Assembly (NCBI GenBank): GCA_022768465.1
Contig: JALELZ010000028.1
Span: 1-64,000 of the forward strand
Direction of reading: 5' to 3'
From: Lachnospiraceae bacterium
Lineage (GTDB): Bacteria; Bacillota; Clostridia; Lachnospirales; Lachnospiraceae
DNA: 64,000 nt
Made by a program: the position numbers and the translations under genes. Positions 8,291 through 17,358 of this stretch are shown piece by piece. Positions within the stretch are counted from its first letter, which is position 1. Each line of letters opens with the position of its first letter. The notes below the pieces were generated by a model. The model had not been told where the DNA came from. It saw only the letters and a list, made by a program, of their open reading frames with translations, and made no database searches.

Positions 8291-8398
8291 GTGAACTTTT
8301 CACTTATCAACAACAGCATAGTCATTATTAGCATTATTAGCCTCGTCGTGATTATTAAAACTGAGCTTAATAATGTTTTTGGTTATGCGCAGAGTTGA
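8291..8398 (+). CDS. ilv leader peptide (35 codons)
   Basis: A short reading frame starts with GTG, six bases after a clear AGGAG at 8280-8284, and ends with TGA. Fifteen of its 35 codons are Ile, Val or Leu. Codons 10-22 read IVIISIISLVVII, 11 of 13 being branched-chain, and all three isoleucine codons (ATA, ATC, ATT) occur. It lies between the ilv promoter and an intrinsic terminator upstream of acetolactate synthase. This is the architecture of transcription attenuation by ribosome stalling, as in the enterobacterial ilv leaders. It is too short to be found by length-based gene calling. Confidence 0.85.
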   Translation: MNFSLINNSIVIISIISLVVIIKTELNNVFGYAQS

Positions 8399-8450
8399 TA
8401 CCTTCCGAAGGTAGATATTAAAGTTATCATAGTAGATGTAATCTAAGCTC
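8363..8450 (+). promoter_or_regulatory. Predicted antiterminator pairing of the ilv attenuator
   Basis: GAGCTTA at 8363-8369, inside leader codons 25-27, is exactly complementary to TAAGCTC at 8444-8450, which includes the first bases of the terminator stem. A ribosome stalled at the upstream Ile/Val/Leu codons would leave 8363-8369 free to pair. A ribosome reaching the stop codon would mask it. A small hairpin, TACCT/AGGTA (about 8399-8413), lies just after the stop. Confidence 0.6.
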
Positions 8451-8475
8451 GTGACCAACACTCACGGGCTTTTTC
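8446..8475 (+). terminator. ilv attenuator terminator
   Basis: AGCTCGTGA (8446-8454) pairs with TCACGGGCT (8462-8470) around a 7-nt loop, with one G-T wobble, and is followed by five T. It lies about 100 bases before the first structural gene, so it must be conditional. Confidence 0.82.
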
Positions 8476-8573
8476 TATTATCACAACGAAATATAAGTTA
8501 AATAAGCAGAACGGGTCCGGCTGAGAGGGCAGCAGGATAAAGCATCAGAAGTTTAGTGTAGAGGGGGGTTAAT

Positions 8574-10208
8574 ATGCCAAGTATGACAGGCTCACAGATT
8601 CTTATACAGAGTCTTATCAATGAAGGTGTAGATCAGGTATTCGGTTATGCCGGTGCTACTATCTGCTCGCTTATGGATGAAATGAAGCAGGCATCTGACA
8701 GGATCAATTATACATTGGTTCGTCAGGAGCAGAATGCGGGACATATGGCATCGGGTTATGCAAGAGTTACCGGAAAAACCGGAGTTTGTACTGTTACAAG
8801 CGGTCCCGGTGCAACTAATCTTATTACAGGTATTGCAACGGCATATATGGACTCCATTCCTATGGTGGCAATCACAGGACAGGTTCCGTCACATCTGCTC
8901 GGAAGAGATATTTTCCAGGAGGTAGATATCATCGGTGCCGTTACACCGTTTATAAAGCACAGCTATCTTGTTAAAAATGCTGCCGAGCTTCCGAAGATTA
9001 TTAAGGATGCGTTCTATATTGCTTCCACCGGAAGACCGGGACCTGTACTTATAGATTTTCCGCAGAATATACAGTCGCAGGTTGTAAATGATCCGGTATT
9101 TCCTGAGCAGGTTCGAATCAGAGGCTACAATCCGAGTATCAAGGGCAACAGCAAGCAGCTTAATCATGTAATTAAGGCTATAGAGGGAGCAAAGAAGCCT
9201 ATTATATGTGCCGGCGGAGGTGTATTCTTAGCTCATGCCGAGAAGGAGCTTTATGACTTTGCACATACAATGAATATTCCGGTAGTTACCACTATGATGG
9301 GACTCTCACTGCTTGACACCGACGATCCTCTCAATATGGGAATGATAGGACGCTTCGGAAACCGTTCGGCAAATAAGGCTATGGTTAAATCTGATCTTAT
9401 GATAATGATAGGCATGAGAGTTGCAGACAGAGCAATCATGGAGCCTGATGAGGTTAAAAAGAGAATGATGACCATCCATATCGATGTTGACTCCGCAGAG
9501 ATAGGCAAAAATATGGAGGCAAACATTCCTCTTGTAGGAAATGCTAAGATCATACTGGAGGAGCTTAAGGAACGCTGCAAGCCTCTTGATACTGAAGAAT
9601 GGAGAGAGTTCCTTAAGGATTACAGAACAGAAGAGCTTACCAGAGATTTTCCTGAACATCCCGGAGTTTCACCGCAGAGATTCATGCGTGCTCTCGGCAG
9701 ACAGCTTGATGATAATGCAGTAGTTTGTGCCGATGTAGGACAAAACCAGATATGGGCGTGTCAGCACCTTTACATGCACGGCATAAGGTTCCTTACCTCA
9801 GGCGGACTCGGAACCATGGGCTATTCACTTCCGGCTGCCATAGGTGTACAGACTGTACAGCCTGAGCGTCAGACGGTAGTCATTAACGGAGACGGCTCCT
9901 TCCAGATGAGCATGAATGAGCTGGCAGCGGTAAGAGCCGGAAAGCTCAATGTCAAAATAGTAATAATCAGAAACCATGTGCTCGGTCTGGTGCATCAGAG
10001 TCAGGTGCTCCCTCCGTTCCACGGAGCTTACGGAGTCGACCTTGACGGAGATCCGGACTTCCATACATTGGTATCTGCTTACGGAATACCGAGCATGGAG
10101 CTTTCGGATGAAAATGAAATGGAATCAGCTATAAAAGAATTCCTCGGAACAAAGGGCTCATGTGTACTTATGGTAAACGTTGATCCTATGTGCTCTACTA
10201 CAGAATAA
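8574..10208 (+). CDS. ilvB: Acetolactate synthase large subunit, first copy (AHAS I-like)
   Basis: This ThDP-, FAD- and Mg-dependent enzyme condenses two pyruvates to acetolactate or pyruvate with 2-oxobutyrate to acetohydroxybutyrate. The 544 residues contain the catalytic glutamate of VRQEQNAGHMASGYAR (about Glu52), SGPGATNL, GRDIFQEVDI, GRPGPVLIDFP and the ThDP motif GDGSFQMSMNEL. The segment after it reads LGLVHQSQ, whereas the second copy has LGMVRQWQ. The tryptophan at this position favours 2-oxobutyrate in AHAS II-type enzymes, and E. coli AHAS I also lacks it, so this copy may favour pyruvate (inference). AGAGGGGGG just upstream supports the start. Its small subunit follows after 10 bases. 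Confidence 0.9.
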   Translation: MPSMTGSQILIQSLINEGVDQVFGYAGATICSLMDEMKQASDRINYTLVRQEQNAGHMASGYARVTGKTGVCTVTSGPGATNLITGIATAYMDSIPMVAITGQVPSHLLGRDIFQEVDIIGAVTPFIKHSYLVKNAAELPKIIKDAFYIASTGRPGPVLIDFPQNIQSQVVNDPVFPEQVRIRGYNPSIKGNSKQLNHVIKAIEGAKKPIICAGGGVFLAHAEKELYDFAHTMNIPVVTTMMGLSLLDTDDPLNMGMIGRFGNRSANKAMVKSDLMIMIGMRVADRAIMEPDEVKKRMMTIHIDVDSAEIGKNMEANIPLVGNAKIILEELKERCKPLDTEEWREFLKDYRTEELTRDFPEHPGVSPQRFMRALGRQLDDNAVVCADVGQNQIWACQHLYMHGIRFLTSGGLGTMGYSLPAAIGVQTVQPERQTVVINGDGSFQMSMNELAAVRAGKLNVKIVIIRNHVLGLVHQSQVLPPFHGAYGVDLDGDPDFHTLVSAYGIPSMELSDENEMESAIKEFLGTKGSCVLMVNVDPMCSTTE

Positions 10209-10218
10209 GGAGGGGGAA

Positions 10219-10704
10219 ATGAAACAGACGATATCCGTACTGGTTGAAAACCAGGCAGGCGTACTTAATAAAATAACAAGCCTCTTCTCAAAGAGAGCCT
10301 TTAATATTGACTCACTTGCTGTAGGAGTTACAGATGATCCTACATTATCGCGAATTACCATTATAGTCGACAGCGGAAACAGTGTTGTTGAGCAGGTTGA
10401 GAAACAACTCAATAAGCTGGTGGATGTAGTCAAGGTCAGAACCTTAAGTGAGCATGCGATGATCGGAAGAGAACTGCTGCTCATAAAGGTCAGTGCAACC
10501 ACATCGACAAGACCTGACATTATGACAATGTGTCAGATATGCGGGGCAAAGGTCGTTGATATAACACCAAGCACGGTGACAATGGAGATAGCTAACACTC
10601 CGGAAATAGTAACATCCTTTGAAGAAATGATGAGACCGTACGGGATAATGGAGACTGCACGCACCGGAATGATAGCACTTCAAAAAGGGGCAAACAAAAT
10701 ATAA
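10219..10704 (+). CDS. ilvN: Acetolactate synthase small (regulatory) subunit, first copy
   Basis: A 161-residue ACT-domain protein that binds valine and activates the catalytic subunit. The N-terminal ACT domain is ISVLVENQAGVLNKIT..FSKRAFNIDSLAVG, and a C-terminal AHAS small-subunit domain ends TARTGMIALQKG. The length is that of the two-domain IlvH class, not the roughly 95-residue E. coli IlvN, even though its partner resembles AHAS I. The start at 10219 is chosen because AAGGAGGGGG directly precedes it. An in-frame upstream ATG at 10180 would overlap the preceding gene without a ribosome-binding site. Confidence 0.92.
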   Translation: MKQTISVLVENQAGVLNKITSLFSKRAFNIDSLAVGVTDDPTLSRITIIVDSGNSVVEQVEKQLNKLVDVVKVRTLSEHAMIGRELLLIKVSATTSTRPDIMTMCQICGAKVVDITPSTVTMEIANTPEIVTSFEEMMRPYGIMETARTGMIALQKGANKI

Positions 10705-10725
10705 AAACAAACAGAGGGTATTGAT

Positions 10726-12444
10726 TTGAAGGTAACAGCAACTAAGGCAATAATGGAATGTCTTCTTGAGCAGGATGTCGATACAGTGTTCGGATATCCC
10801 GGAGGCACGATACTAAATGTCTACGATGAATTATACAGATATAAGGATAAGATAAATCATATACTTACAGCACATGAGCAGGGGGCGGCACATGCGGCTG
10901 ACGGCTATGCAAGAGCAACCGGAAAGGTCGGAGTATGCTTTGCAACCTCAGGACCGGGAGCGACCAATCTTACCACAGGAATTGCCACGGCATACCTTGA
11001 TTCTTCTCCGGTAGTATTCATTACCTGCAATGTCGGAGAGACGCTTTTAGGTAAGGATGCATTTCAGGAGGTAGATATCACCGGAATAGCAATGCCTATA
11101 ACAAAGGCAACATTTCTTGTAAGAGAGGCAAGCCAGATACCGGATGTTATGAGACAGGCATTTGCAATAGCAGCCTGCGGAAGACCGGGACCTGTGCTCA
11201 TAGACTTCCTTAAGAATGTGACCAATCCTGATCAGCTGGTAGATTATGAGTTTATTCCGTATAAGGAAAATCGCAGCTGTGAGGCTATTAAAAAGCTCAA
11301 TTTCTCACATGATCTTTCATCACCTGAGGTCAATCAGGAGGATGTAGACAAGCTTGTTGAGATGATATCTGAATCAGAGAGACCATTTATAGTTTGCGGC
11401 GGCGGTGTAGTAAGAGGAAGAGCACATAAGGAATTCAGAGAATTTGCCGAGAAGCTGGATGCACCGGTTGCCATAACGGTTATGGGAGGCGGCGGCTTCC
11501 CCGGAGATCATGAACTGACTTCCGGTATGATAGGAATGCATGGATCAACGGCTTCAAACACTGCCTGCAGCAAATGTGATCTGCTTATAGCGGTAGGATG
11601 CAGATTCTCAGACAGAGTTGCCTTAAATCCTAATACCTTTGCAGCTCAGGCAAAGATAGTGCAGATAGATATCGACAGAGCAGAAATTGATAAAAATGTT
11701 CTGACAGACCACCACATAATAGGCTCTGCTAAAAAGGTGCTTGAAATGCTTGATGCAAAGCTTCCGCAGTATCATCATCCGGAATGGAAGAAGGAGATAC
11801 TTCCGCTCAGAGAACCGTCTGAGGCACCCGATCTCGGAAGATTCACTCCGCAGCAGATAATGGAGACTATAAGAGTCAATGCACCGAAGGATACTATAGT
11901 TGCAACAGACGTCGGACAGCATCAGATGTGGGCTATAAAATACCTGCACTTTGAATATCCCGGCCAGCTTCTTACAAGCGGAGGCTTCGGTACAATGGGC
12001 TTCGGACTCGGAGCGGCAATAGGTGCCTCTCTTGGCTGCCCTGATAAAAGAGTCATTCATATCACCGGAGACGGCTGCTTCAGAATGAACTGCAATGAAC
12101 TTGCCACGGTAGAGCATTACGGTCTTCCTATAATAACTGTAATATTTAATAACGGAACACTCGGAATGGTACGTCAGTGGCAGAACCTTATATACGGAAA
12201 GCGATTCTCAGAGACCACTCTTGACAGAGGGCCTGATTTCGTAAAGCTTGCAGAGGCCTACGGATTAAACGGAAGAAGAGTCAATAATGTTGAGGATATG
12301 AAAAATGTACTTGAGGAAGCTCTTAAAGCAGACAAAGCCACAGTCATAGACTGCAGACTTGATATCAATGAGCTTGTGAGCCCAATGGTTGCAGCCGGAC
12401 ATGATATTACAGATTTCCTGTTAAATGAAGGAGGCCGTGCCTGA
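10726..12444 (+). CDS. ilvB: Acetolactate synthase large subunit, second copy
   Basis: A second 572-residue AHAS catalytic subunit, of the classical biosynthetic type. It shows the catalytic Glu in AHEQGAAHAADGYAR (about Glu51), SGPGATNLTTGIATAY, GKDAFQEVDI, GRPGPVLIDF, the ThDP motif GDGCFRMNCNEL followed by FNNGTLGMVRQWQ, and LNEGGRA at the end. The tryptophan of RQWQ is retained, unlike in the first copy, so it should handle 2-oxobutyrate for isoleucine synthesis. The start is a TTG codon preceded by AGAGGG with 7-base spacing. No ATG with an acceptable site precedes the conserved N-terminus. Its small subunit overlaps its 3' end. Confidence 0.93.
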   Translation: MKVTATKAIMECLLEQDVDTVFGYPGGTILNVYDELYRYKDKINHILTAHEQGAAHAADGYARATGKVGVCFATSGPGATNLTTGIATAYLDSSPVVFITCNVGETLLGKDAFQEVDITGIAMPITKATFLVREASQIPDVMRQAFAIAACGRPGPVLIDFLKNVTNPDQLVDYEFIPYKENRSCEAIKKLNFSHDLSSPEVNQEDVDKLVEMISESERPFIVCGGGVVRGRAHKEFREFAEKLDAPVAITVMGGGGFPGDHELTSGMIGMHGSTASNTACSKCDLLIAVGCRFSDRVALNPNTFAAQAKIVQIDIDRAEIDKNVLTDHHIIGSAKKVLEMLDAKLPQYHHPEWKKEILPLREPSEAPDLGRFTPQQIMETIRVNAPKDTIVATDVGQHQMWAIKYLHFEYPGQLLTSGGFGTMGFGLGAAIGASLGCPDKRVIHITGDGCFRMNCNELATVEHYGLPIITVIFNNGTLGMVRQWQNLIYGKRFSETTLDRGPDFVKLAEAYGLNGRRVNNVEDMKNVLEEALKADKATVIDCRLDINELVSPMVAAGHDITDFLLNEGGRA

Positions 12445-13010
12445 TGAGAAGAGTATTTAATTCAGAAAAGAAAATATATACCTTGGCTATTCTTGTTGAG
12501 GACGTGCCGGGAATCCTGAGTCAGGTTGCAAGATTATTCTCAAGAAAGGGCTACAATATAGAGTCTATAGTTTCCGGAGAAACAGACAGACCGGGAATTA
12601 CAAGGATCTCCATAGAGGTTATTGCCGATGAACTGATGATAGATCAGATAGCGGCACAGTGCAGAAAGCTTATAGGCGTGAAATATGTCAAGATACTTGA
12701 TGAGGATACAAGCATCCGAAGAGAGATTGCATTTATCAAGTTAGGAGTTACTGATAAGGCATCAAGAGACGAGGTTATTCAGCTTGTTAATATTTTCAAG
12801 GCAAAGGTAATAGATGTTGATCTTGAAGCCATTACCATATGGGTATTCGGAGATAAGGAAAAGAATGAAGCTCTTATAAAGCTTCTCGGGGAATTCGGAA
12901 TACTCGAAATTGCAAAAACAGGTACTATCGCCATCGAGAGAGGGCGCAGCACAATATACGATGACAACAAGTTACAGGAGGAATTTAACTATGGCAAAAA
13001 TGTATTATGA
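12444..13010 (+). CDS. ilvN: Acetolactate synthase small subunit, second copy
   Basis: A 188-residue two-domain regulatory subunit with an N-terminal ACT domain ([40 protein letters not shown]) and a C-terminal domain ending [17 protein letters not shown]. The ATG overlaps the stop of the catalytic gene in an ATGA arrangement, with GGAGG in the preceding codons, giving translational coupling. About 25 residues after the conserved end (RSTIYDDNK onward) run into the ilvC ribosome-binding site and start, so the two genes overlap by 20 bases. Presumably it pairs with the adjacent second catalytic subunit. Confidence 0.92.
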   Translation: MRRVFNSEKKIYTLAILVEDVPGILSQVARLFSRKGYNIESIVSGETDRPGITRISIEVIADELMIDQIAAQCRKLIGVKYVKILDEDTSIRREIAFIKLGVTDKASRDEVIQLVNIFKAKVIDVDLEAITIWVFGDKEKNEALIKLLGEFGILEIAKTGTIAIERGRSTIYDDNKLQEEFNYGKNVL

Positions 13011-14010
13011 AAAGGACTGTGATATAACCAAAATCTATGGAAGAAAAATCGCAGTAATCGGTTACGGTTCACAGGGACATGCACATGCCCTCAATCTTAA
13101 GGATTCAGGCTGTGATGTATGTGTCGGCCTTCGTGAGGGATCTAAGAACTGGAAGGCAGCAGAGGACGCAGGACTTACAGTTAAGACTGTTGCAGAGGCA
13201 GCAAAGTGGGGAGACATCATCATGATCCTTATCAATGATGAGGTTCAGGCAAAGGTTTATAAGTCAGAGATCGCACCTAATCTTGAGGCAGGCAACGCAC
13301 TTATGTTTGCGCATGGCTTCAACATTCATTTCAAGCAGATCGTTCCTCCGGCAGATGTTGATGTTATCATGATCGCACCTAAGGGACCGGGACACACTGT
13401 TCGTTCACAGTATGTAAACGGAAAGGGCGTTCCTATGCTTATCTGTGTTGAGCAGAATGCTACAGGAAAGGCTTATGATATCGGTCTTGCTTATGCAGCA
13501 GGTATCGGCGGAGCAAGAGCAGGTGTTATGGAGACAACCTTCCAGGCTGAGACAGTGACAGATCTTTTCGGAGAGCAGACAGTTCTCTGCGGCGGTATCG
13601 TTCAGCTTATGAAGCTTGCATTCGAGACACTTGTAGAGGCAGGCTATGCTCCTGAAAATGCTTATTTTGAGACTATCCATGAGATGAAGCTCATAGTTGA
13701 CCTTATCAACAAGGGCGGAATCGCTATGATGAACTATTCTATTTCAGACACAGCAGAGTATGGTGAGTATGTATCAGGTCCTCGTATACTTCCTGAGAAG
13801 GAGACCAAGGAAAGAATGAAGGCGGTTCTTCAGGATATCCAGGACGGAACATTTGCAGGAAAGTGGATCGCAGAGAATAACAACGGACGTACATACTTCA
13901 ACAGAAGCCGTGCTATCCTTGCTCAGCATCCTATGGAAACTGTAGGTGCAGAGCTTCGTAAGAACATGCTCTGGGGCGATGATGTAGATCCTGATACAGC
14001 ATCAAACTAA
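12991..14010 (+). CDS. ilvC: Ketol-acid reductoisomerase
   Basis: IlvC isomerises and reduces acetolactate or acetohydroxybutyrate to dihydroxy acids using NAD(P)H. At 339 residues it is a short class I enzyme. The Rossmann segment reads [19 protein letters not shown], with the specificity loop [33 protein letters not shown] and the knotted C-terminal domain with [13 protein letters not shown] follow. The start at 12991 directly follows CAGGAGG (seven-base spacing). An in-frame ATG at 12910 would lie inside ilvN without a ribosome site. From here codon choice shifts toward that of highly expressed genes (ATC, GTT, CTT). Confidence 0.96.
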   Translation: MAKMYYEKDCDITKIYGRKIAVIGYGSQGHAHALNLKDSGCDVCVGLREGSKNWKAAEDAGLTVKTVAEAAKWGDIIMILINDEVQAKVYKSEIAPNLEAGNALMFAHGFNIHFKQIVPPADVDVIMIAPKGPGHTVRSQYVNGKGVPMLICVEQNATGKAYDIGLAYAAGIGGARAGVMETTFQAETVTDLFGEQTVLCGGIVQLMKLAFETLVEAGYAPENAYFETIHEMKLIVDLINKGGIAMMNYSISDTAEYGEYVSGPRILPEKETKERMKAVLQDIQDGTFAGKWIAENNNGRTYFNRSRAILAQHPMETVGAELRKNMLWGDDVDPDTASN

Positions 14011-14040
14011 TCAGTATAGTATAATTATCACAGATTCTTA

Positions 14041-14100
14041 TTCCGGCATCACCGGAAACCTCGTATATCCGTGTCACAGCGGATATACGAATTTGTAATT
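14041..14100 (+). terminator. Double hairpin between ilvC and ilvD
   Basis: TTCCGG/CCGGAA at 14041-14056 is followed by an 11-bp perfect stem, 14061-14071 with 14080-14090 (8-nt loop), then a T-rich but interrupted stretch. It may be a partial terminator or a processing/stability element that sets ilvD expression below that of ilvC. No second leader peptide is visible in this 141-base spacer. Confidence 0.45.
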
Positions 14101-14151
14101 TTCAAGCAGAAAACTGCATTTATATTTAATGAAATAATAAGGGGAGAGAAA

Positions 14152-15813
14152 ATGAGAAGCGATGTTATAAAAAAAGGCGTGCCTGCGGCACCTAACCGCT
14201 CACTGCTGTATGCGTTAGGCTACACCAAGGAGGAAATAGAAAGACCGCTTATCGGAGTTGTATGCTCTTATAATGAAATAGTTCCTGGTCATATGAATCT
14301 TGATAAGATTGCAGAGGCTGTAAAGGCAGGGATAAGAGCTGCAGGAGGAACTCCTGTGGAATTCCCGGCAATCGCTGTCTGCGACGGTATTGCAATGGGA
14401 CACACAGGCATGAAGTATTCGCTTGTTACAAGAGATCTTATAGCTGATTCTACAGAGGCTATGGTTATGGCACACCAGTTTGACGGTCTTGTAATGATCC
14501 CTAACTGTGATAAGAACGTGCCGGGTCTTCTTATGGCAGCAGCCAGAGTCAACATCCCGACTATTTTCGTATCCGGCGGACCTATGCTTGCGGGCACGCT
14601 TAATGACGGAAGACGTACATGCTTAAGCCATATGTTTGAGGCTGTAGGTGCTCACTATGCGGGAAAACTGGATGATGCCGGACTCGAGGAATACGAGCAG
14701 AATGCATGTCCAACCTGTGGCTCCTGCTCCGGAATGTACACTGCAAACTCAATGAACTGCCTTACAGAGGCTATAGGCATGGGACTAAAAGGCAACGGAA
14801 CTATTCCTGCTGTCTATTCAGCAAGATTAAGACTTGCCAAGCATGCAGGAATGCAGATCATGGAGCTTGTGGCTAAAAATATCTGTCCACGCGACATTAT
14901 GACTCCGGCAGCCTTCCACAATGCCGAAACCGTAGATATGGCACTCGGCTGTTCAACCAATACTATGCTCCACCTTCCGGCAATAGCACATGAGTGCGGC
15001 CTTGATTTAAGCTTTGATATGGCAAATGAGATATCAGAAAAGACACCGAATCTCTGCCACCTTGCACCTGCAGGATTTACCTATATGGAGGATCTTGAAA
15101 GAGCAGGAGGTGTATATGCTGTCATGAAGGAGCTTGCAGATGCGGGACTTCTTGATACCTCTGTAATGACCTGCACAGGCAATACTATGGGAGAAAATAT
15201 AAAGGATGCTGTAAATCGTGATCCTGAAATCATCAGACCGGTAGATGATCCTTTCACTAAGACTGGCGGAATCGCAGTACTTAAGGGTAATCTTGCACCT
15301 GACGGCTGTGTTGTTAAGCAGTCTGCTGTTGCACCTGAAATGATGGTGCATGAAGGTCCTGCAAGAGTATTTAATTCAGAAGATGATGCAATAGCTGCTA
15401 TATATGACGGCAAGATCACAGCCGGAGACATTGTCATCATCCGTTATGAGGGACCTAAGGGCGGTCCGGGAATGAGAGAAATGCTCAATCCTACCTCAGC
15501 AATTGCCGGCATGGGACTTGATAAGTCAGTAGCACTCATTACAGACGGACGCTTTTCCGGAGCTACAAGAGGTGCTTCTATAGGCCATGTTTCACCTGAG
15601 GCTGCGTCAGGCGGCCCTATAGGACTTGTTGAAGAGGGCGATATCATTGCCATCAATATTCCTGAGCATTCTATCGAGCTTAAAGTAAGTGATGAAGAGC
15701 TTACAAACAGAAAGGAAAAGTGGGTATGCCCGGAGCCTCGCATCAAGACAGGTTATCTTGCACGCTATGCAAAGTATGTTTCATCTGCAGATAAGGGAGC
15801 GATATTAAGCTGA
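14152..15813 (+). CDS. ilvD: Dihydroxy-acid dehydratase
   Basis: IlvD dehydrates the dihydroxy acids made by IlvC into 2-oxoisovalerate and 2-oxo-3-methylvalerate and needs an iron-sulfur cluster. The 553-residue protein has the cluster cysteines in PNCDKNVPG and [19 protein letters not shown], plus [16 protein letters not shown] and [11 protein letters not shown] near the C-terminus. The start at 14152 is selected because AAGGGGAG lies just upstream and the sequence then reads MRSDVIKKG, the family N-terminus. An in-frame ATG at 14071 lies within the hairpin region. The next gene overlaps the stop codon by one base. Confidence 0.96.
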   Translation: MRSDVIKKGVPAAPNRSLLYALGYTKEEIERPLIGVVCSYNEIVPGHMNLDKIAEAVKAGIRAAGGTPVEFPAIAVCDGIAMGHTGMKYSLVTRDLIADSTEAMVMAHQFDGLVMIPNCDKNVPGLLMAAARVNIPTIFVSGGPMLAGTLNDGRRTCLSHMFEAVGAHYAGKLDDAGLEEYEQNACPTCGSCSGMYTANSMNCLTEAIGMGLKGNGTIPAVYSARLRLAKHAGMQIMELVAKNICPRDIMTPAAFHNAETVDMALGCSTNTMLHLPAIAHECGLDLSFDMANEISEKTPNLCHLAPAGFTYMEDLERAGGVYAVMKELADAGLLDTSVMTCTGNTMGENIKDAVNRDPEIIRPVDDPFTKTGGIAVLKGNLAPDGCVVKQSAVAPEMMVHEGPARVFNSEDDAIAAIYDGKITAGDIVIIRYEGPKGGPGMREMLNPTSAIAGMGLDKSVALITDGRFSGATRGASIGHVSPEAASGGPIGLVEEGDIIAINIPEHSIELKVSDEELTNRKEKWVCPEPRIKTGYLARYAKYVSSADKGAILS

Positions 15814-17129
15814 TGTATAAATTGATTTCCAGACTGCTGCTCTTTGGTGAGCTGGGCGCAGACAGTATACTTCGCAATGTTGCCAATATTATTCGTGATT
15901 CGGAGTCGGAAAATGCTGACAAGGATGAGCTTGTGCAGCGATCATTTAGAGAGGTGAAGCATATCCTTGATCTTTCTACAGACTGCGGCTTTGATGAGGA
16001 TCTATGGCAATGCTATCTTACATACATACTCATGACAAATGAAAACTCTTTTACAAAGACCTGTGAGAGGGTGGGAAGCAGAGACGGCTCAGTCAATTAT
16101 TTCGCTGTAAAGGATTTTGAAATATTCAAAGAGCTGATGCACTATGATTTTTCGGCACTTGAAGAGAGGCTTGGCATTGATTGCTTTACAAAGATCTGTT
16201 CATATAAGGCCATTCCTAAGAGAGACAGACTTTATAATCACGATATCAGCACTCAGGTAAGAGGGCTCAGAGACAAGCTTTGCAAGGCTGAGAGCGGACA
16301 GAAAATATTTGATATTGTCACAGATTATTATGCTAAATACGGCTACGGACTGTTTGCTATGAGCAGAGCTTTTCGTATTAACCGCAGTGAAGGCGGCAGG
16401 CTTGATTTCCTGCCTATAAGTAATGTTGATAATGTGATGCTCAGCGATCTTCTTGGCTATGAGGAGCAGAAAAAAGAGCTTAGAGATAACACTCTTGCCT
16501 TCTTAAATGGCAAAAAGGCCAATAATGTTCTGCTTTACGGAGATGCCGGCACAGGTAAATCCACAAGTGTCAAGGCTCTTATCAATGAGTATTATGATAT
16601 GGGTCTGCGCATGATAGAAATCTACAAGCATCAGTTTGGAGATCTTTCAGAGGTGATCGGCAGCATAAAGAACAGAAATTATCGATTTATTATTTTTATC
16701 GATGATCTGTCATTTGAGGAAAATGAAGTCGAATATAAATTCCTTAAGGCGGTGATCGAAGGCGGAGTTGAGACACGCCCTGAGAATGTGCTTATTTATG
16801 CAACTTCAAACCGCAGGCATCTTGTAAAGGAGACCTGGAAGGACAGAAATGATATGGAGCACGAGGGAGATATTCATCGTTCCGATACGATAGAGGAAAA
16901 GACCTCGCTTGCTGCACGCTTCGGAGTTTCTATCAATTATAATGCACCTACACCAAAGCAGTATCACGAGATCGTCAAAGCTCTTGCTGAAAGAAACGGC
17001 CTTAAGATAGATGAGGCAAAGCTTAAGACTATCGCAAACAGCTGGGAGATCCGCCACGGAGGCTTCTCCGGAAGAGCGGCACAGCAGCTGGTGCAGTATC
17101 TTGAAAGCAAGCAGGATAGCGAGCCATAA
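15813..17129 (+). CDS. DUF815-family AAA+ ATPase
   Basis: A 438-residue ATPase of the DUF815 (COG2607-like) family, whose cellular role is not established. The N-terminal 180 residues are a family-specific helical region. The AAA core follows, with Walker A LLYGDAGTGKST (about residues 240-252), Walker B FIIFIDDLSFE, sensor 1 YATSNRRHL, a short insertion rich in charged residues, and the arginine-bearing segment SLAARFGVSI. It overlaps the ilvD stop by one base (TGATG) and so is translationally coupled to the ilv operon. Family members are usually not linked to amino acid synthesis, so the link may only reflect position. Confidence 0.88.
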   Translation: MYKLISRLLLFGELGADSILRNVANIIRDSESENADKDELVQRSFREVKHILDLSTDCGFDEDLWQCYLTYILMTNENSFTKTCERVGSRDGSVNYFAVKDFEIFKELMHYDFSALEERLGIDCFTKICSYKAIPKRDRLYNHDISTQVRGLRDKLCKAESGQKIFDIVTDYYAKYGYGLFAMSRAFRINRSEGGRLDFLPISNVDNVMLSDLLGYEEQKKELRDNTLAFLNGKKANNVLLYGDAGTGKSTSVKALINEYYDMGLRMIEIYKHQFGDLSEVIGSIKNRNYRFIIFIDDLSFEENEVEYKFLKAVIEGGVETRPENVLIYATSNRRHLVKETWKDRNDMEHEGDIHRSDTIEEKTSLAARFGVSINYNAPTPKQYHEIVKALAERNGLKIDEAKLKTIANSWEIRHGGFSGRAAQQLVQYLESKQDSEP

Positions 17130-17182
17130 AAATATCAAAAGCATGATTATTAGTAATAAGAATGCATTATAGAATTTACAAT

Positions 17183-17275
17183 AAAGACACAGTCTGTGAA
17201 GCAGCTGCCGATAGTCAGAGTTCCCGGAACCTGATGAAAGGAGCTTTAGTGTTATTAACAGTCTGTGTCTTTTCT
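17183..17275 (+). terminator. Probable end of the ilv transcript
   Basis: AAAGACACAG (17183-17192) is complementary to CTGTGTCTTT (17263-17272) across a 70-base loop, followed by TTCT. The long loop makes this weaker than a classical terminator. The rest of the 229-base spacer shows nothing recognisable. Confidence 0.4.
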
Positions 17276-17358
17276 GTATCATCTTATGCTAAATGTATCG
17301 CTTTTTAGATAATGATGAGATAAAATGAAATAAATATATCTTAAAAAGAGGGTCAGAT

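Noticed and set aside
8511-8560. TPP riboswitch-like fragment (GGCTGAGAGGG followed by GGATAAAGC) just before the first ilv gene
   Set aside because: Only two short pieces resemble the THI box. The region is about half the required length, the helix carrying ACCCTTTGAACCTGATC is missing, and it lies after the attenuator terminator.
8258-8573. T-box riboswitch before the ilv operon
   Set aside because: No T-box core (AGGGTGGNACCGCG) or specifier loop is visible. The leader peptide explains the terminator better.
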